64,000 nucleotides of DNA from positions 50,018-114,017 of the forward strand of contig JAFMHL010000003.1 of the NCBI GenBank assembly GCA_017854535.1, given 5' to 3'. The notes below the pieces were generated by a model. That model searched no databases. It saw only the letters and a program-made list of their open reading frames with translations, and was not told the origin of the DNA. This stretch comes from Nitratireductor sp. GTDB taxonomy: Bacteria > Pseudomonadota > Alphaproteobacteria > Rhizobiales > Rhizobiaceae. This document shows positions 28,284 through 38,518 of the stretch, piece after piece; the stretch's first letter is position 1, and every line of letters begins with the position of its first letter. Both the position numbers and the translations under genes were made by a program.

Positions 28284-29477
28284 ATGACAGCACCGTTCAA
28301 ACAACATTTGATTGATCCGGAAATTTGTATCCGGTGTCATACCTGCGAGATGACCTGTCCGATTGAAGCCATCACGCACAATGACGACAATGTGGTGGTC
28401 GATTTTGACAAGTGCAATTTCTGTATGGATTGTATCCCTGTTTGCCCAACAGGCTCGATTGATGAATGGCGGGTTGTAACAACTCCTTATTCGGTTGAAG
28501 AGCAGCTGGGCTGGATGGAGATGCCCGAGCAAGAAAAGTTTTCGGACACTGCGTCGGAAGCCGATACTTCCATTGAAGCCTTGGATGACGGGATCTCGAA
28601 GCTGCTGAGCGAAGCGCATGCGGGAGCAGGTGGGAAAGCAAAAGCACCTGCGTCAGCTTCAAAGCCAAGTATTAATCTTTACTCCATGAACAAACCTGTC
28701 GAAGTTAGCGTTCAAGGCAATTACAGGCTAACCGAAGACGCAGATCATGACGTTCGCCATATTATTCTTGATCTTGGAAATTTGCCATTTCCAGTTTTGG
28801 AAGGCCAGAGCATAGGCGTTATTGCTCCCGGCGTAGATGCGAATGGTAAGTCTCATTTGCCAAGACTATATTCGATTTCAAGTCCGCGCGATGGCGAGCG
28901 GCCAAACTTTAACAATTTGTCTTTGACAGTGAAGCGCGAAGAGGGCGGTATTTGCTCAAATTATGTTTGTGACTTGAGCAAAGGCGACAAGGTTAAAGTC
29001 ATTGGTCCGTTTGGTTCGACATTCTTGATGCCAAACGACAATGATGCGCGGATTTTGATGATTTGCACCGGCACTGGATCGGCGCCTTTTAGGGCAATGA
29101 CAATGCACCGCCAGCGCACTAATCCCAAGGCAAAAAACATGATGACCCTTGTCTTTGGCGCTCGCACCGCAGGATCACTTCCCTATTTTGGGCCTTTGAA
29201 AAAAATACCGGACAGCTTGTTGAAAAAGAATCTTGTCTTCAGCAGGACGGAGGAAGGCTCAAAGCGCTATGTACAGGATGAACTACGCCTGATGGAAGAC
29301 GAAATTGCGGATATGCTGGGTGATCCAAATACTTATATTTATATCTGCGGGTTGCGCGCTATGGAAGAAGGGGTAGAAGCCGCCTTTACGAACATTGCTG
29401 AAATCACTGGTCAACAATGGCAATCTGTCCGCGATGTCATGCGCTCTGAAGGGCGTTACCATGTTGAGACCTATTGA
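28284..29477 (+). CDS. boxA: Benzoyl-CoA 2,3-epoxidase reductase subunit BoxA
   Basis: Two ferredoxin motifs (CIRCHTCEMTCPIEA, CNFCMDCIPVCPTG) followed by an FNR-type reductase domain (RLYSISSP, CTGTGSAPFRAM). Confidence 0.95.
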   Translation: MTAPFKQHLIDPEICIRCHTCEMTCPIEAITHNDDNVVVDFDKCNFCMDCIPVCPTGSIDEWRVVTTPYSVEEQLGWMEMPEQEKFSDTASEADTSIEALDDGISKLLSEAHAGAGGKAKAPASASKPSINLYSMNKPVEVSVQGNYRLTEDADHDVRHIILDLGNLPFPVLEGQSIGVIAPGVDANGKSHLPRLYSISSPRDGERPNFNNLSLTVKREEGGICSNYVCDLSKGDKVKVIGPFGSTFLMPNDNDARILMICTGTGSAPFRAMTMHRQRTNPKAKNMMTLVFGARTAGSLPYFGPLKKIPDSLLKKNLVFSRTEEGSKRYVQDELRLMEDEIADMLGDPNTYIYICGLRAMEEGVEAAFTNIAEITGQQWQSVRDVMRSEGRYHVETY

Positions 29478-29902
29478 TGGAAGAAAAGCTTCCCACTCGC
29501 TTTATACATCAAATCAGGGTTAGTTGGGCTGACTGTGATCCGGCAAAGATTGTTTATACGGGTCGTATTCCACAATTTTGTCTCGAAGCTATAGATTGCT
29601 GGTGGGAGGCGGTGATTGGCCTTGATTGGTTCAAAATGAATGTGGATCGCGATATCGGCACGCCATTTGTTCATCTCAGTTTGGATTTCCGGTCGCCTAT
29701 TACGCCAAGAGACTTACTGGATTGTGCTGTCTCATTGATAAGAATGGGTGAAAGCTCTGTTCGGCTTAAAGTTGTTGGATCGCAGGATGGGCGGTTGTGT
29801 TTTGAGGGAGAGTTTGTCGAAGTTTTCGTGGCTGCAGAAGCGCATCAGAAGACGAATATTCCTTCTGACTTCCGTGAAAAACTTGCAGGGCAGCTCGTGT
29901 GA
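29477..29902 (+). CDS. 4-hydroxybenzoyl-CoA thioesterase-like (hotdog fold)
   Basis: VSWADCDPAKIVYTGRIPQFCLEAIDCWWEAVIG motif; overlaps the boxA stop. Confidence 0.85.
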   Translation: MEEKLPTRFIHQIRVSWADCDPAKIVYTGRIPQFCLEAIDCWWEAVIGLDWFKMNVDRDIGTPFVHLSLDFRSPITPRDLLDCAVSLIRMGESSVRLKVVGSQDGRLCFEGEFVEVFVAAEAHQKTNIPSDFREKLAGQLV

Positions 29903-30801
29903 TGAACAAAAATTCACCCGTAGGAAAAGACCTGACTGTACGGGTTGGCGTTGAAGCTAAAAAACGCGATGTTGACGAATTTGTTGCGCAGGTGGGCGAG
30001 CAGGTTCGCTTGGCGCGTATGCAAAAGAAGATAACAAGAAAAGTTCTATCTGATCTTTCAGGGGTTTCAGAGCGTTATTTAGCTCAGCTAGAGGGCGGTA
30101 GTGGCAATATATCGATTGCTCTATTGTTCAGAGTTTCGCATGCTTTGAATTGGCCCATAGATGAGTTTTTCAAACCTTTATCGGCTTCAGATAGTCTTAC
30201 CGCGCTATATCGTAATGCGTCGCCGGATATACAGAACCAGGTTGATGCATTGTTGAATTACCGGAATGCAAGGGCAAAGAAAGCCAAACGAATTTGCCTT
30301 ATTGGCCTTCGCGGTGCGGGAAAATCTACCCTTGGAAAACTCCTTAGTGAAGATCTGGAATTGCCGTTTCTTGAACTTAATAAAGAGATTGAAGAAGACA
30401 GTGGCATGGCCGTCAATGAGGTGATTGCCCTTTATGGTCAAGAGGGCTACCGCCGCCTGGAGCGTCAGGCATTGGAGCAAATTGTCGGTGCAAAGGACCA
30501 ATTGGTTCTAGCGGTCGCTGGCGGCATTGTTTCCGATCAGGGAACATACGAATTCATGCTGGACCATTTTCATACTGTTTGGCTGAAAGCAGCGCCAGAA
30601 GAACATATGGATCGCGTTAGAAAACAGGGAGACGAGCGACCCATGTCTGGAAACCCGAAGGCTATGGAAGCGTTAAAAACCATTTTGCTGGATCGCGTTG
30701 CTTTGTATTCGCAGGCCGATACGATGGTTGATACAAGTGGTAGAACGGTAGAGGAAAGTAGGGCGGAATTGCTCGCCGCCTTTGAGTCTTTTGATTTGTA
30801 A
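29902..30801 (+). CDS. boxR: BoxR/BzdR-type regulator: XRE HTH fused to shikimate-kinase-like domain
   Basis: HTH (LARMQKKITRKVLSDLSGVSERYLAQLEGGSGNISIALLFRVSHAL) plus P-loop GLRGAGKSTLGKLLSEDLELPFLELNKEIEE. Confidence 0.93.
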   Translation: MNKNSPVGKDLTVRVGVEAKKRDVDEFVAQVGEQVRLARMQKKITRKVLSDLSGVSERYLAQLEGGSGNISIALLFRVSHALNWPIDEFFKPLSASDSLTALYRNASPDIQNQVDALLNYRNARAKKAKRICLIGLRGAGKSTLGKLLSEDLELPFLELNKEIEEDSGMAVNEVIALYGQEGYRRLERQALEQIVGAKDQLVLAVAGGIVSDQGTYEFMLDHFHTVWLKAAPEEHMDRVRKQGDERPMSGNPKAMEALKTILLDRVALYSQADTMVDTSGRTVEESRAELLAAFESFDL

Positions 30802-31400
30802 TGTCAGGGATATTGGAACAGCCAACAGATGGAAATCAAATTGCAGAGCGCTTGGTAGAGAGGCTTTTGGCCTCCATCCATTTGCTCTTGGTTAAAGGCG
30901 CTAGCCCATTTGAAATTGACCAGACGCTTGTGGATTTTGGCTTCGCCATGGGGCCTCTGGAAACTCAAGACCTTGTTGGCTTGGAAGCGTCTTATAAGTC
31001 CCGAAAGTCTTCTGGTGTTGACCGAAAATCCAGAAAATATCTTGAAAGTGGGATGATGATTTCTGACCGTATGGTGCAAGAGGGGCGCCTTGGCAAGATT
31101 GCTGGTGTTGGATGGTATCGTTATCCAGGCGGCAAAGGAAAAGTTGAAGACCCGCTTCTTGAGGACCTTATCCGGGAAGAAGCTTATTTCGCGGGAATTG
31201 AACAAAAGTCTTTTTCAACTGATGAAATCGTTCCATATGTATTGTCGGCAACAGCAAACGAAATGAAACTTATTCTGGGTGAAACCGCATCGATATCATT
31301 AAACGAATTGGATCAGATTGCGGTCAATGCGCTTGGTTTCCCTCATGAAAAGGGAAGTCTGCTTGACTATGGTTCTGGCACTAGGGATCTGGTTAGATAG
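30801..31400 (+). CDS. Stand-alone 3-hydroxyacyl-CoA dehydrogenase C-terminal-domain protein (apparently two 3HCDH_C-like repeats, no Rossmann domain)
   Basis: Repeat 1: RLVERLLASIHLLLVKGASPFEIDQTLVDFGFAMGPLETQDLVGLE. Repeat 2: IVPYVLSATANEMKLILGETASISLNELDQIAVNALGFPHEKGSLLDY. No GxGxxG fold upstream. Confidence 0.75.
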   Translation: MSGILEQPTDGNQIAERLVERLLASIHLLLVKGASPFEIDQTLVDFGFAMGPLETQDLVGLEASYKSRKSSGVDRKSRKYLESGMMISDRMVQEGRLGKIAGVGWYRYPGGKGKVEDPLLEDLIREEAYFAGIEQKSFSTDEIVPYVLSATANEMKLILGETASISLNELDQIAVNALGFPHEKGSLLDYGSGTRDLVR

Positions 31401-31463
31401 ATTGAATTAGTCGAGTTTTGCGGGAAGCGAAACGAGAGATCACCATCTTTGGGAGGAGATGAC

Positions 31464-33293
31464 ATGGAAGATGCAAACAGATTTTTACCGCATAAAGTAT
31501 CTTTAAAGCGTGATGCCCATGGCATTCTTTTAATGGAGTCAGGTTATGACTTACTTGAGGGCGTCAACAGCACAGGCGACTGGCTTGAGAAATGGGCCGA
31601 TGAAACACCTGACCGTGTATTCATTGCTGAGCGTTCGGGCGAAGATTGGCGAAAAGAAACCTATCGCGAATCTTTGGAGAAAGTTCGTGCTCTTGCGTCG
31701 CATTTGCTTGGCAAAGGGTTGAATAGTCAAACGCCGATCCTGATGATTTCCGGCAATAGTGTTGATCATGGGCTCTTGATGTTGGCAGCCCAATATGTGG
31801 GAATCCCAACAGTTCCGGTGGCTGAACAATATGCGTTGATACCCCAAGCCCATGATCGACTTCGTTATGTCATTAAGTTGGTAAAGCCAGGATTGGTCTA
31901 TGCAGATGATGGGGATAAATATGCTGATGCATTGAACCTTGCAGAGTTTGATATTGTAGCCAAAGTTTCCTCACGTCCGGGCGTGAGCGGGGCAGCTTCG
32001 ATTGATGATAATCTAAAAGGAGATGCGGGGGTAGATCTTGCAGGAGAGCACTCGAAAGTAGGCCTAAACACGGTTGCTAAAATCTTGATGACTTCTGGGT
32101 CCACATCTCAGCCCAAAGGTGTAGTTACCACCCAGCGCATGATGTGTGTCAACCAAACCCAGATTGCATCCGCTTTGCCTTTCCTAACCGAAAAGCCGCC
32201 TATCATTTTGGATTGGCTGCCATGGAACCATGTGTTTGGAGGTAGTCACAATTTCAATATGATGCTGGCCAATGGCGGGAGTCTGTATATCGATGAAGGC
32301 AAGCCTGTGAAGGCTTTGTTCGCAAAGACATTGGAAAATCTGCAAAAAGTAGCGGGTACCTTGTCTTTCAATGTTCCAGTTGGGTTTGGGCTATTGCTTG
32401 AAGCGTTGGAGCAAGATCCTAGACTTGCTGCGCGGTATTTTGAGAACCTAGATATGGTTTTTTATGCAGGAGCTTCTTTGCCTCAAGATACTTGGCAGGG
32501 TCTGGAAAGACTGGCGAAGAAATATTCCGGCACTGTTCCCCTGCTGACCTCTTCTTGGGGCCTTACTGAAACTGCACCAGCTTGTACTTTGCAGCATCAA
32601 CCTCCAGAAAGCTCAGGCGTAATTGGCGTTCCACTGCCTGGCATTTCAGTAAAGTTACTGCCTCAAGACGATGGGGGTGAACTTGATCAGCGTTATGAGA
32701 TCAGGGTTAAAGGTTCCAGTATCTTTAAGGAATATTTCAATGACGATGTGAAGTCGAAAGAAGCCTTTGACGATGACGGGTATTTTCTGGCCCAAGATGC
32801 CGTCAGATTTGTAGACGCTGAACATCCAGAAAAAGGACTGCGGTTTGATGGGCGAATTTCCGAGGACTTTAAACTTACTTCCGGAACATGGGTGAGGGCT
32901 GCCCAATTACGTCTTGATCTGCTGGCTACATTGTCTCCGCTGGCAGCAGATGTTGTGATTACAGGCCATGATCGTGATGCGATCGGAGTGCTGATTTTTC
33001 CAAACAGGGAAGCCATAGGGGCGCTGGGTTTTGATGTTGTTGAACAAGATAACTTAATAACCGGAAGCGAATTGCAAGCTGAGATATCAAAGCGGTTGGG
33101 TGAGTTTTCCAAAGGTGGAAGTTCTTCAACACGGGTTTCGGCGGCTTTGATTGTTAGCGAACCTGCTTCCCTCGCGGACGGCGAGATTACAGCCAAAGGT
33201 AATCTCAACTTTCGTTCAGTTTTATCCAAGCGAGCGGCATTGGTTGAAATGCTTTATGCAAGCGAAAAATCGCCTCATGTAATCGTCGTTTGA
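31464..33293 (+). CDS. Feruloyl-CoA synthase-like acyl-CoA ligase
   Basis: LMTSGSTSQPKGVVTTQRMMCVNQTQI and FKLTSGTWVRAAQLRLDLLA, typical of the feruloyl-CoA synthase family. Confidence 0.85.
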   Translation: MEDANRFLPHKVSLKRDAHGILLMESGYDLLEGVNSTGDWLEKWADETPDRVFIAERSGEDWRKETYRESLEKVRALASHLLGKGLNSQTPILMISGNSVDHGLLMLAAQYVGIPTVPVAEQYALIPQAHDRLRYVIKLVKPGLVYADDGDKYADALNLAEFDIVAKVSSRPGVSGAASIDDNLKGDAGVDLAGEHSKVGLNTVAKILMTSGSTSQPKGVVTTQRMMCVNQTQIASALPFLTEKPPIILDWLPWNHVFGGSHNFNMMLANGGSLYIDEGKPVKALFAKTLENLQKVAGTLSFNVPVGFGLLLEALEQDPRLAARYFENLDMVFYAGASLPQDTWQGLERLAKKYSGTVPLLTSSWGLTETAPACTLQHQPPESSGVIGVPLPGISVKLLPQDDGGELDQRYEIRVKGSSIFKEYFNDDVKSKEAFDDDGYFLAQDAVRFVDAEHPEKGLRFDGRISEDFKLTSGTWVRAAQLRLDLLATLSPLAADVVITGHDRDAIGVLIFPNREAIGALGFDVVEQDNLITGSELQAEISKRLGEFSKGGSSSTRVSAALIVSEPASLADGEITAKGNLNFRSVLSKRAALVEMLYASEKSPHVIVV

Positions 33294-33339
33294 TGCACTT
33301 CGACACAAGGTAATCGGCACCCAATTGCGCACAGCTCTA

Positions 33340-35628
33340 TTAAGCGTAGTTCTGAACTGGCGTTCCGGCCAGAGCGCCGATGTTAATCAAGCCGCGCACT
33401 GTAATGGATGGATTGACGATATGTGCGCGGTTTGCCATGCCCATTAGAATTGGACCAACCTCAAGTCCGCCAGCGACGGTTTTCAAGGCATTCCTAACGG
33501 CGCTTGAAGTTTCTGAATTTGAAAAGACAACAACATTGGCTGCGCCTTTGATGCGAGAATGAGGAAAGACACGCTCTCTTAATTCTTCGTCCAACGCTGC
33601 ATCCAATTGCATCTCGCCTTCAAAATCAAAATCACATTGATCTGCTTCAAGCTGTGCTAAAGTTGCTCGAATACGGTTGGCGTTTTCGGTTTGCAGATTG
33701 CCAAATTGCGAGTTGGAGCAAAGAGCTACAACAGGCGTAATGCCGAAACGGCGTACATGGCGTGCTGCCGCTTTTACTGTCCAGGTCAATTCTTCAACTG
33801 TTGGTTCTGAATAGACCTGCGTATCGGCAATAAACAAAGGACCATTGTCTAGGATCATCAAAGACAGCGCGCCAGCAGGGTGTTGGGTTGGCGTTTCCAG
33901 AATTTGGCGAACATAATTTAGATGCCAGGAGTATTGGCCAAATGTACCACAGATCATGCTGTCGGCGTCGCCGCGCTTTACCATCACCGCTGCAATAGCA
34001 GTGGTGTTCGTGCGCATGACGGCTCGGGCAATATCAGGGGTTACGCCTTTGCGGGCCATCGCCAAATGATAGGTTTCCCAATAGTCGCGATAACGAGCAT
34101 CTGACTCTGGATTGACGATTTCAAACTTGTCTTTGGTACCAGCGGGCAGAGCAGACTGCTCACATCTCCGCTCGATGATATCTGGGCGGCCTATCAAAAT
34201 GGGCGTGTCGGTTGTTTCTTCTGACATGGCCAAAGCTGCGCGGATCACGCGTTCATCTTCACCTTCTGCAAATACGATCCGGCGTGAAGCAGTTTTTGCT
34301 GCTTCGAATACCGGGCGCATGATCATGGAAGAACGATACACCGCTGCCTTCAGACTTTCCTCATAGGCAGCCATATCCGCAATCGGACGCGTTGCAACAC
34401 CTGTTTCCATAGCAGCTTTTGCAACCGCGCCAGCGACCACTTGTTGAAGGCGAGCATCAAAAGGTTTGGGGATTAGATAGTCAGGTCCGAATTTGAGTTT
34501 CTCTCCGCCGTAGACAGCCGCCGTTTCCGCCGTACTGGTCATACGGGCAAGTTTGGCGATCCCTTCAACGCAGGCGATTTTCATTTCGTCATTGATCTGG
34601 GTCGCGCCTACATCAAGGGCGCCTCGAAATATGAATGGGAAACATAGAACATTGTTGACCTGATTTGGGTAATCAGAACGCCCGGTTGCAACGATGGCAT
34701 CAGGCCGGACTTCATACACATCTTCCGGCATGATTTCCGGGTTAGGATTTGCCAAGGCAAAGATGATGGGTTTTGTTGCCATCAGCTTGATCATTTCCTG
34801 CTTCAATACTCCGGGGCCAGATAGGCCGAGAAATAGATCAGCATCCTTGATCGTGTCGATGAGTTCCCGGTTGCCGCCCTTTTGGGCATAGGCGGCTTTC
34901 TCTGGGTTCATGTCGATCTCTCGACCTTCATGAACAAGCCCATTGATATCGTGGAGGAAAACATTTTCGCGTTTTACGCCCAGCTTTATGAGCATATTCA
35001 GGCAGGCAATACCCGCAGCGCCGCCGCCAGTCGTTGCGATTTTAATCTCTTCAAATTTGCGCCCTGTTAGTTCCAGAGCATTGCGAACAGCGGCGCAGAC
35101 CACGATGGCTGTTCCGTGTTGATCGTCATGAAAAACCGGAATGCCCATGCGTTCACGGCAGATTTTTTCAACGATGAAACAATCAGGAGCTTTGATATCT
35201 TCCAGATTAATGGCCCCAAAAGTTGGCTCAAGGGCGATTACATGCTCTGCAAACTTAAAGGGATCGGTCTCGTTAATCTCAATGTCGAAACAATCGATAT
35301 TGGCAAATTTCTTGAAGAGAACCGCTTTGCCTTCCATGATTGGCTTTGAGGCTAGTGCGCCAATATTGCCAAGGCCTAGGGCTGCCGTCCCGTTTGATAT
35401 GACCGCAACAAGATTGCCCCGTGTCGTATAGCGGGCCGCTTCCAATGGATTTGCTTTAATGGCCAAACAGGCTTCAGCAACACCGGGGGAATAGGCGCGT
35501 GACAAATCCCGTGGTGTTGCCATGGGTTTGGTTGGTCTTATTTCCAGTTTTCCAGGTTTGGGGAATTCGTGATAATACAGGGCAGCCTTGCGGAGTATTT
35601 CCTCTGCCGCTTCATCTCTTTTTACCAC
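33340..35628 (-). CDS. maeB: NADP-dependent malic enzyme with C-terminal phosphotransacetylase-like domain
   Basis: [43 protein letters not shown]; 762-aa MaeB architecture. Confidence 0.95.
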   Translation of the reverse strand: MVKRDEAAEEILRKAALYYHEFPKPGKLEIRPTKPMATPRDLSRAYSPGVAEACLAIKANPLEAARYTTRGNLVAVISNGTAALGLGNIGALASKPIMEGKAVLFKKFANIDCFDIEINETDPFKFAEHVIALEPTFGAINLEDIKAPDCFIVEKICRERMGIPVFHDDQHGTAIVVCAAVRNALELTGRKFEEIKIATTGGGAAGIACLNMLIKLGVKRENVFLHDINGLVHEGREIDMNPEKAAYAQKGGNRELIDTIKDADLFLGLSGPGVLKQEMIKLMATKPIIFALANPNPEIMPEDVYEVRPDAIVATGRSDYPNQVNNVLCFPFIFRGALDVGATQINDEMKIACVEGIAKLARMTSTAETAAVYGGEKLKFGPDYLIPKPFDARLQQVVAGAVAKAAMETGVATRPIADMAAYEESLKAAVYRSSMIMRPVFEAAKTASRRIVFAEGEDERVIRAALAMSEETTDTPILIGRPDIIERRCEQSALPAGTKDKFEIVNPESDARYRDYWETYHLAMARKGVTPDIARAVMRTNTTAIAAVMVKRGDADSMICGTFGQYSWHLNYVRQILETPTQHPAGALSLMILDNGPLFIADTQVYSEPTVEELTWTVKAAARHVRRFGITPVVALCSNSQFGNLQTENANRIRATLAQLEADQCDFDFEGEMQLDAALDEELRERVFPHSRIKGAANVVVFSNSETSSAVRNALKTVAGGLEVGPILMGMANRAHIVNPSITVRGLINIGALAGTPVQNYA

Positions 35629-35682
35629 GATTTTCTCCCTGAAATCATTTTTATAGTCATCCGAATTTTTGGCTTGTTTGCC

Positions 35683-36927
35683 TTAAGAGCCTTGTACCGC
35701 GCTTTGATACCAGTTTACCAGAAGCTTGCGCTCGTCATTTGCTAGCGCAACGCCGAACTTACGGGCATTTGGTGGAGGCATAGCATGGCTGCGACCAGCC
35801 TGAAGATAGATTTCACGGGCATGGTTTGCGATTTGGCGTTCCGTTTCCAGCAAAACGCCTTTGGGTGCATTGATCATACCCTCCCATCCCGGCACCTGTG
35901 CGTGGCACATGGAACAGCGCCCTTGGACAAGTTCCACAACATCGCCAAATCCTGCGGCGCTGGCGAAGCGCTGGTCATGAGTAGAAAGAGCGGCAGTTTC
36001 TTCTTCTCCGCTCAATACTCTTGGAACGGTTGAAAGCCACATTATCAAAACAAAGATGATGGTCGTTGCCAGCCAAGTCCAGTGTGGCCCTTTGCCTGTT
36101 GCATGCATTGTATTGAAATAATGGCGAATGGTGACGCCCATCAAAAAGACAAGCGATGCAATAATCCAGTTATATTCCGTAGCAAATGACAACGGGTAAT
36201 GGTTCGAAAGCATCAGGAAAATCACTGGCAAAGTCAGGTAATTATTATGGGTAGAGCGAAGTTTTGCAATTTTGCCATATTTTGGATCCGGAGAGCGATC
36301 TTCTTGCAAGTCCTTCACCACAATGCGTTGGTTTGGCATAATGATGAAAAACACATTGGCGGTCATGATTGTTGCGGTGAAGGCACCCAGATGTAGCATC
36401 ATGGCGCGGCCAGTGAATATCTCATTGTAACCCCATCCCATGATCACTAGTAAAACAAACAAAAGAACCATTAGCGCCGTAGGTTGTTCGCCAAGTTTGG
36501 ATTTGCATAAGAGATCATAGATGATCCATCCAATGGTAAGAGATCCAGCGGAAATCAAAATGGCCTGCCACATGGATAGGTCAGCTTTTGTAGGGTCGAT
36601 GAGATACAGTTCCGCACCAGTCCAATAGATGATCATCAGTAGTGCGGCGCCGGACAGCCAGGTCGAATAGCTTTGCCATTTGTGCCAGGTTAAGTGTTCA
36701 GGCAATCGGGCAGGGGCAACAAGGTATTTGGTTGTGTGATAAAAGCCGCCGCCATGCACTTCCCACTCTTCGCCATAGGCGCCCTTGGGCATGTCAGGCG
36801 CAGGTTTTAGCATCAAGTCGAGGGCGATGAAGTAGAAACTAGCGCCAATCCAGGCCATCGCGGTTATGACGTGGAGCCATCGAACCGCGAATCCAATCCA
36901 GTCCCAGACAATTGCCAACTCAAACAT
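35683..36927 (-). CDS. puuD: Urate hydroxylase PuuD (membrane domain plus C-terminal cytochrome c)
   Basis: N-terminal polytopic WLHVITAMAWIGASFYFIALD and CSMCHA heme site; within the purine block. Confidence 0.93.
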   Translation of the reverse strand: MFELAIVWDWIGFAVRWLHVITAMAWIGASFYFIALDLMLKPAPDMPKGAYGEEWEVHGGGFYHTTKYLVAPARLPEHLTWHKWQSYSTWLSGAALLMIIYWTGAELYLIDPTKADLSMWQAILISAGSLTIGWIIYDLLCKSKLGEQPTALMVLLFVLLVIMGWGYNEIFTGRAMMLHLGAFTATIMTANVFFIIMPNQRIVVKDLQEDRSPDPKYGKIAKLRSTHNNYLTLPVIFLMLSNHYPLSFATEYNWIIASLVFLMGVTIRHYFNTMHATGKGPHWTWLATTIIFVLIMWLSTVPRVLSGEEETAALSTHDQRFASAAGFGDVVELVQGRCSMCHAQVPGWEGMINAPKGVLLETERQIANHAREIYLQAGRSHAMPPPNARKFGVALANDERKLLVNWYQSAVQGS

Positions 36928-37056
36928 GTTCTCTCTCCCAATAACTCAATCCATTGTCCCATATAATCCGCACATTGTGGAGCAGGATTTGTTTGGGTTG
37001 AATAGACATAATCTTCAAGGACTTTCAAACAAAACCTTATAATGCTAGATTTTCAT

Positions 37057-37977
37057 ATGGCCTATATTGAAAATGTGAAAACCTTTGTGCGTATTTATGA
37101 GCTTGGCAGTATGTCCGCCGCTGGGCGGGATCTGCGCATATCTGCCGCTGTCGCAAGTAGCCGGATTGCTGATCTTGAGCGGCGCCTGGGAGTTCGGTTG
37201 TTTAACCGCACAACCAGGAGTTTGAAGCCAACGGAGCAAGGCGAGTTATACTATAAGGGCGCTATCAAAATTCTAGATACCATTGACGAAGTCGAAAGCA
37301 GTATCGCGGAAATTACAGCCAATCCCAAAGGTACGATTTTCATTTCAGCCCCTTTGGGCATAGGCAAAAAACTGGTCGCGCCTTTCGTGCCGGAATTCAA
37401 AGAGCAATATCCTGATCTAAATGTTCGTCTGCGCTTGTCTGACAGAAGCGTTGATATCACCAGCGAGGGATTGGATGCTGCCTTTGTCTTGGGTAACCAG
37501 ACCGATTCGGAAATGCGAATTCGCCCTATTCACGAGTTTGAACGCGTGCTTTGCGCATCTCCCGCTTACATAGAGAAATTTGGAATGCCCGAAAACGGTG
37601 ATGAATTATTTCTCAATCAGCATAAATGTTTGATGTTGCGGTTTCCAGGGGTGGTTGAGTTTTACTGGACCCTTCAGGTTGGCCGCACACCAAAGCGCTA
37701 TCAATTTGAAGCGCCATTGGAGAGTGATGATGGGGATGTTCTGACTGATTGGGCGCTGGCGGGAAGCGGTATTATCAACAAGACACGCTATGAAGTTGCG
37801 CCCTATCTGCAAAGCGGTCAATTGGTAGAGGTCGCCAAATTCACGCCGCCAACAAGCCAGCCGTTTTCATGTGTTTATCCCCATAAGAGGCTGCAAGACA
37901 TGAAGGTTCGGCTCTTTATCGACTATATGGTCAATCGATGTCGGAAACGATTGGGGGCTTCGACTGTTAAAGCTTAG
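37057..37977 (+). CDS. LysR family regulator
   Basis: VKTFVRIYELGSMSAAGRDLRISAAVASSRIADLERRLGVRLFNRTTRSLKPTEQG HTH. Confidence 0.93.
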   Translation: MAYIENVKTFVRIYELGSMSAAGRDLRISAAVASSRIADLERRLGVRLFNRTTRSLKPTEQGELYYKGAIKILDTIDEVESSIAEITANPKGTIFISAPLGIGKKLVAPFVPEFKEQYPDLNVRLRLSDRSVDITSEGLDAAFVLGNQTDSEMRIRPIHEFERVLCASPAYIEKFGMPENGDELFLNQHKCLMLRFPGVVEFYWTLQVGRTPKRYQFEAPLESDDGDVLTDWALAGSGIINKTRYEVAPYLQSGQLVEVAKFTPPTSQPFSCVYPHKRLQDMKVRLFIDYMVNRCRKRLGASTVKA

Positions 37978-37987
37978 GGTCGGGACC

Positions 37988-38359
37988 CTAGCTGCCGCGA
38001 TAGGTTGAATAGCCATAGGGCGAAAGCAGCAAAGGCACATGATAGTGCGCGCTTACATCATTGATGCCGAATCGAATGGGTATCTCGCTCAGAAACAGAT
38101 TTTGCTCTGAAGTGCTGACCTGATTGTTTGCCTTGAGGTAATCGGCAACAGCGAAGACCAATTCATATTGACCGACGGCAAATTTGTCTTTCGGCAAGAT
38201 TGGGCTATCTGTCCGTCCATCATCATTGGTGACGGTGCTTGCGATTTCTTCACGAGCATGGCCTGAAACCTTAAACAGAGTAATCGAAATGCCTTTGGCA
38301 GGACAGCCTTTGGCGGTATCAAGAACATGCGTTGTTAAGTAGCCTTCGTGGTTGCTCAT
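37988..38359 (-). CDS. uraH: 5-hydroxyisourate hydrolase
   Basis: LTTHVLDTAKGCPAKGISI and C-terminal YHVPLLLSPYGYSTYRGS signature. Confidence 0.96.
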   Translation of the reverse strand: MSNHEGYLTTHVLDTAKGCPAKGISITLFKVSGHAREEIASTVTNDDGRTDSPILPKDKFAVGQYELVFAVADYLKANNQVSTSEQNLFLSEIPIRFGINDVSAHYHVPLLLSPYGYSTYRGS

Positions 38360-38462
38360 TGTAACCTCAATTTGCCGATTCTAATGGTGGCTTCATTTCT
38401 GACGGCAGTTTCCGGCATGAGTCAACTGCGGGATAACCCATAATCTTCTTCAGTTTTTTTTT

Positions 38463-38481
38463 GATAATACCTATGATTATC
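38463..38481. promoter_or_regulatory. Inverted repeat in the uraH/puuE divergent promoter
   Basis: GATAAT-acctatg-ATTATC. Confidence 0.4.
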
Positions 38482-38518
38482 TTGTATATGATAGGGAAAA
38501 CTTGGGGAGAGTTTTCAA

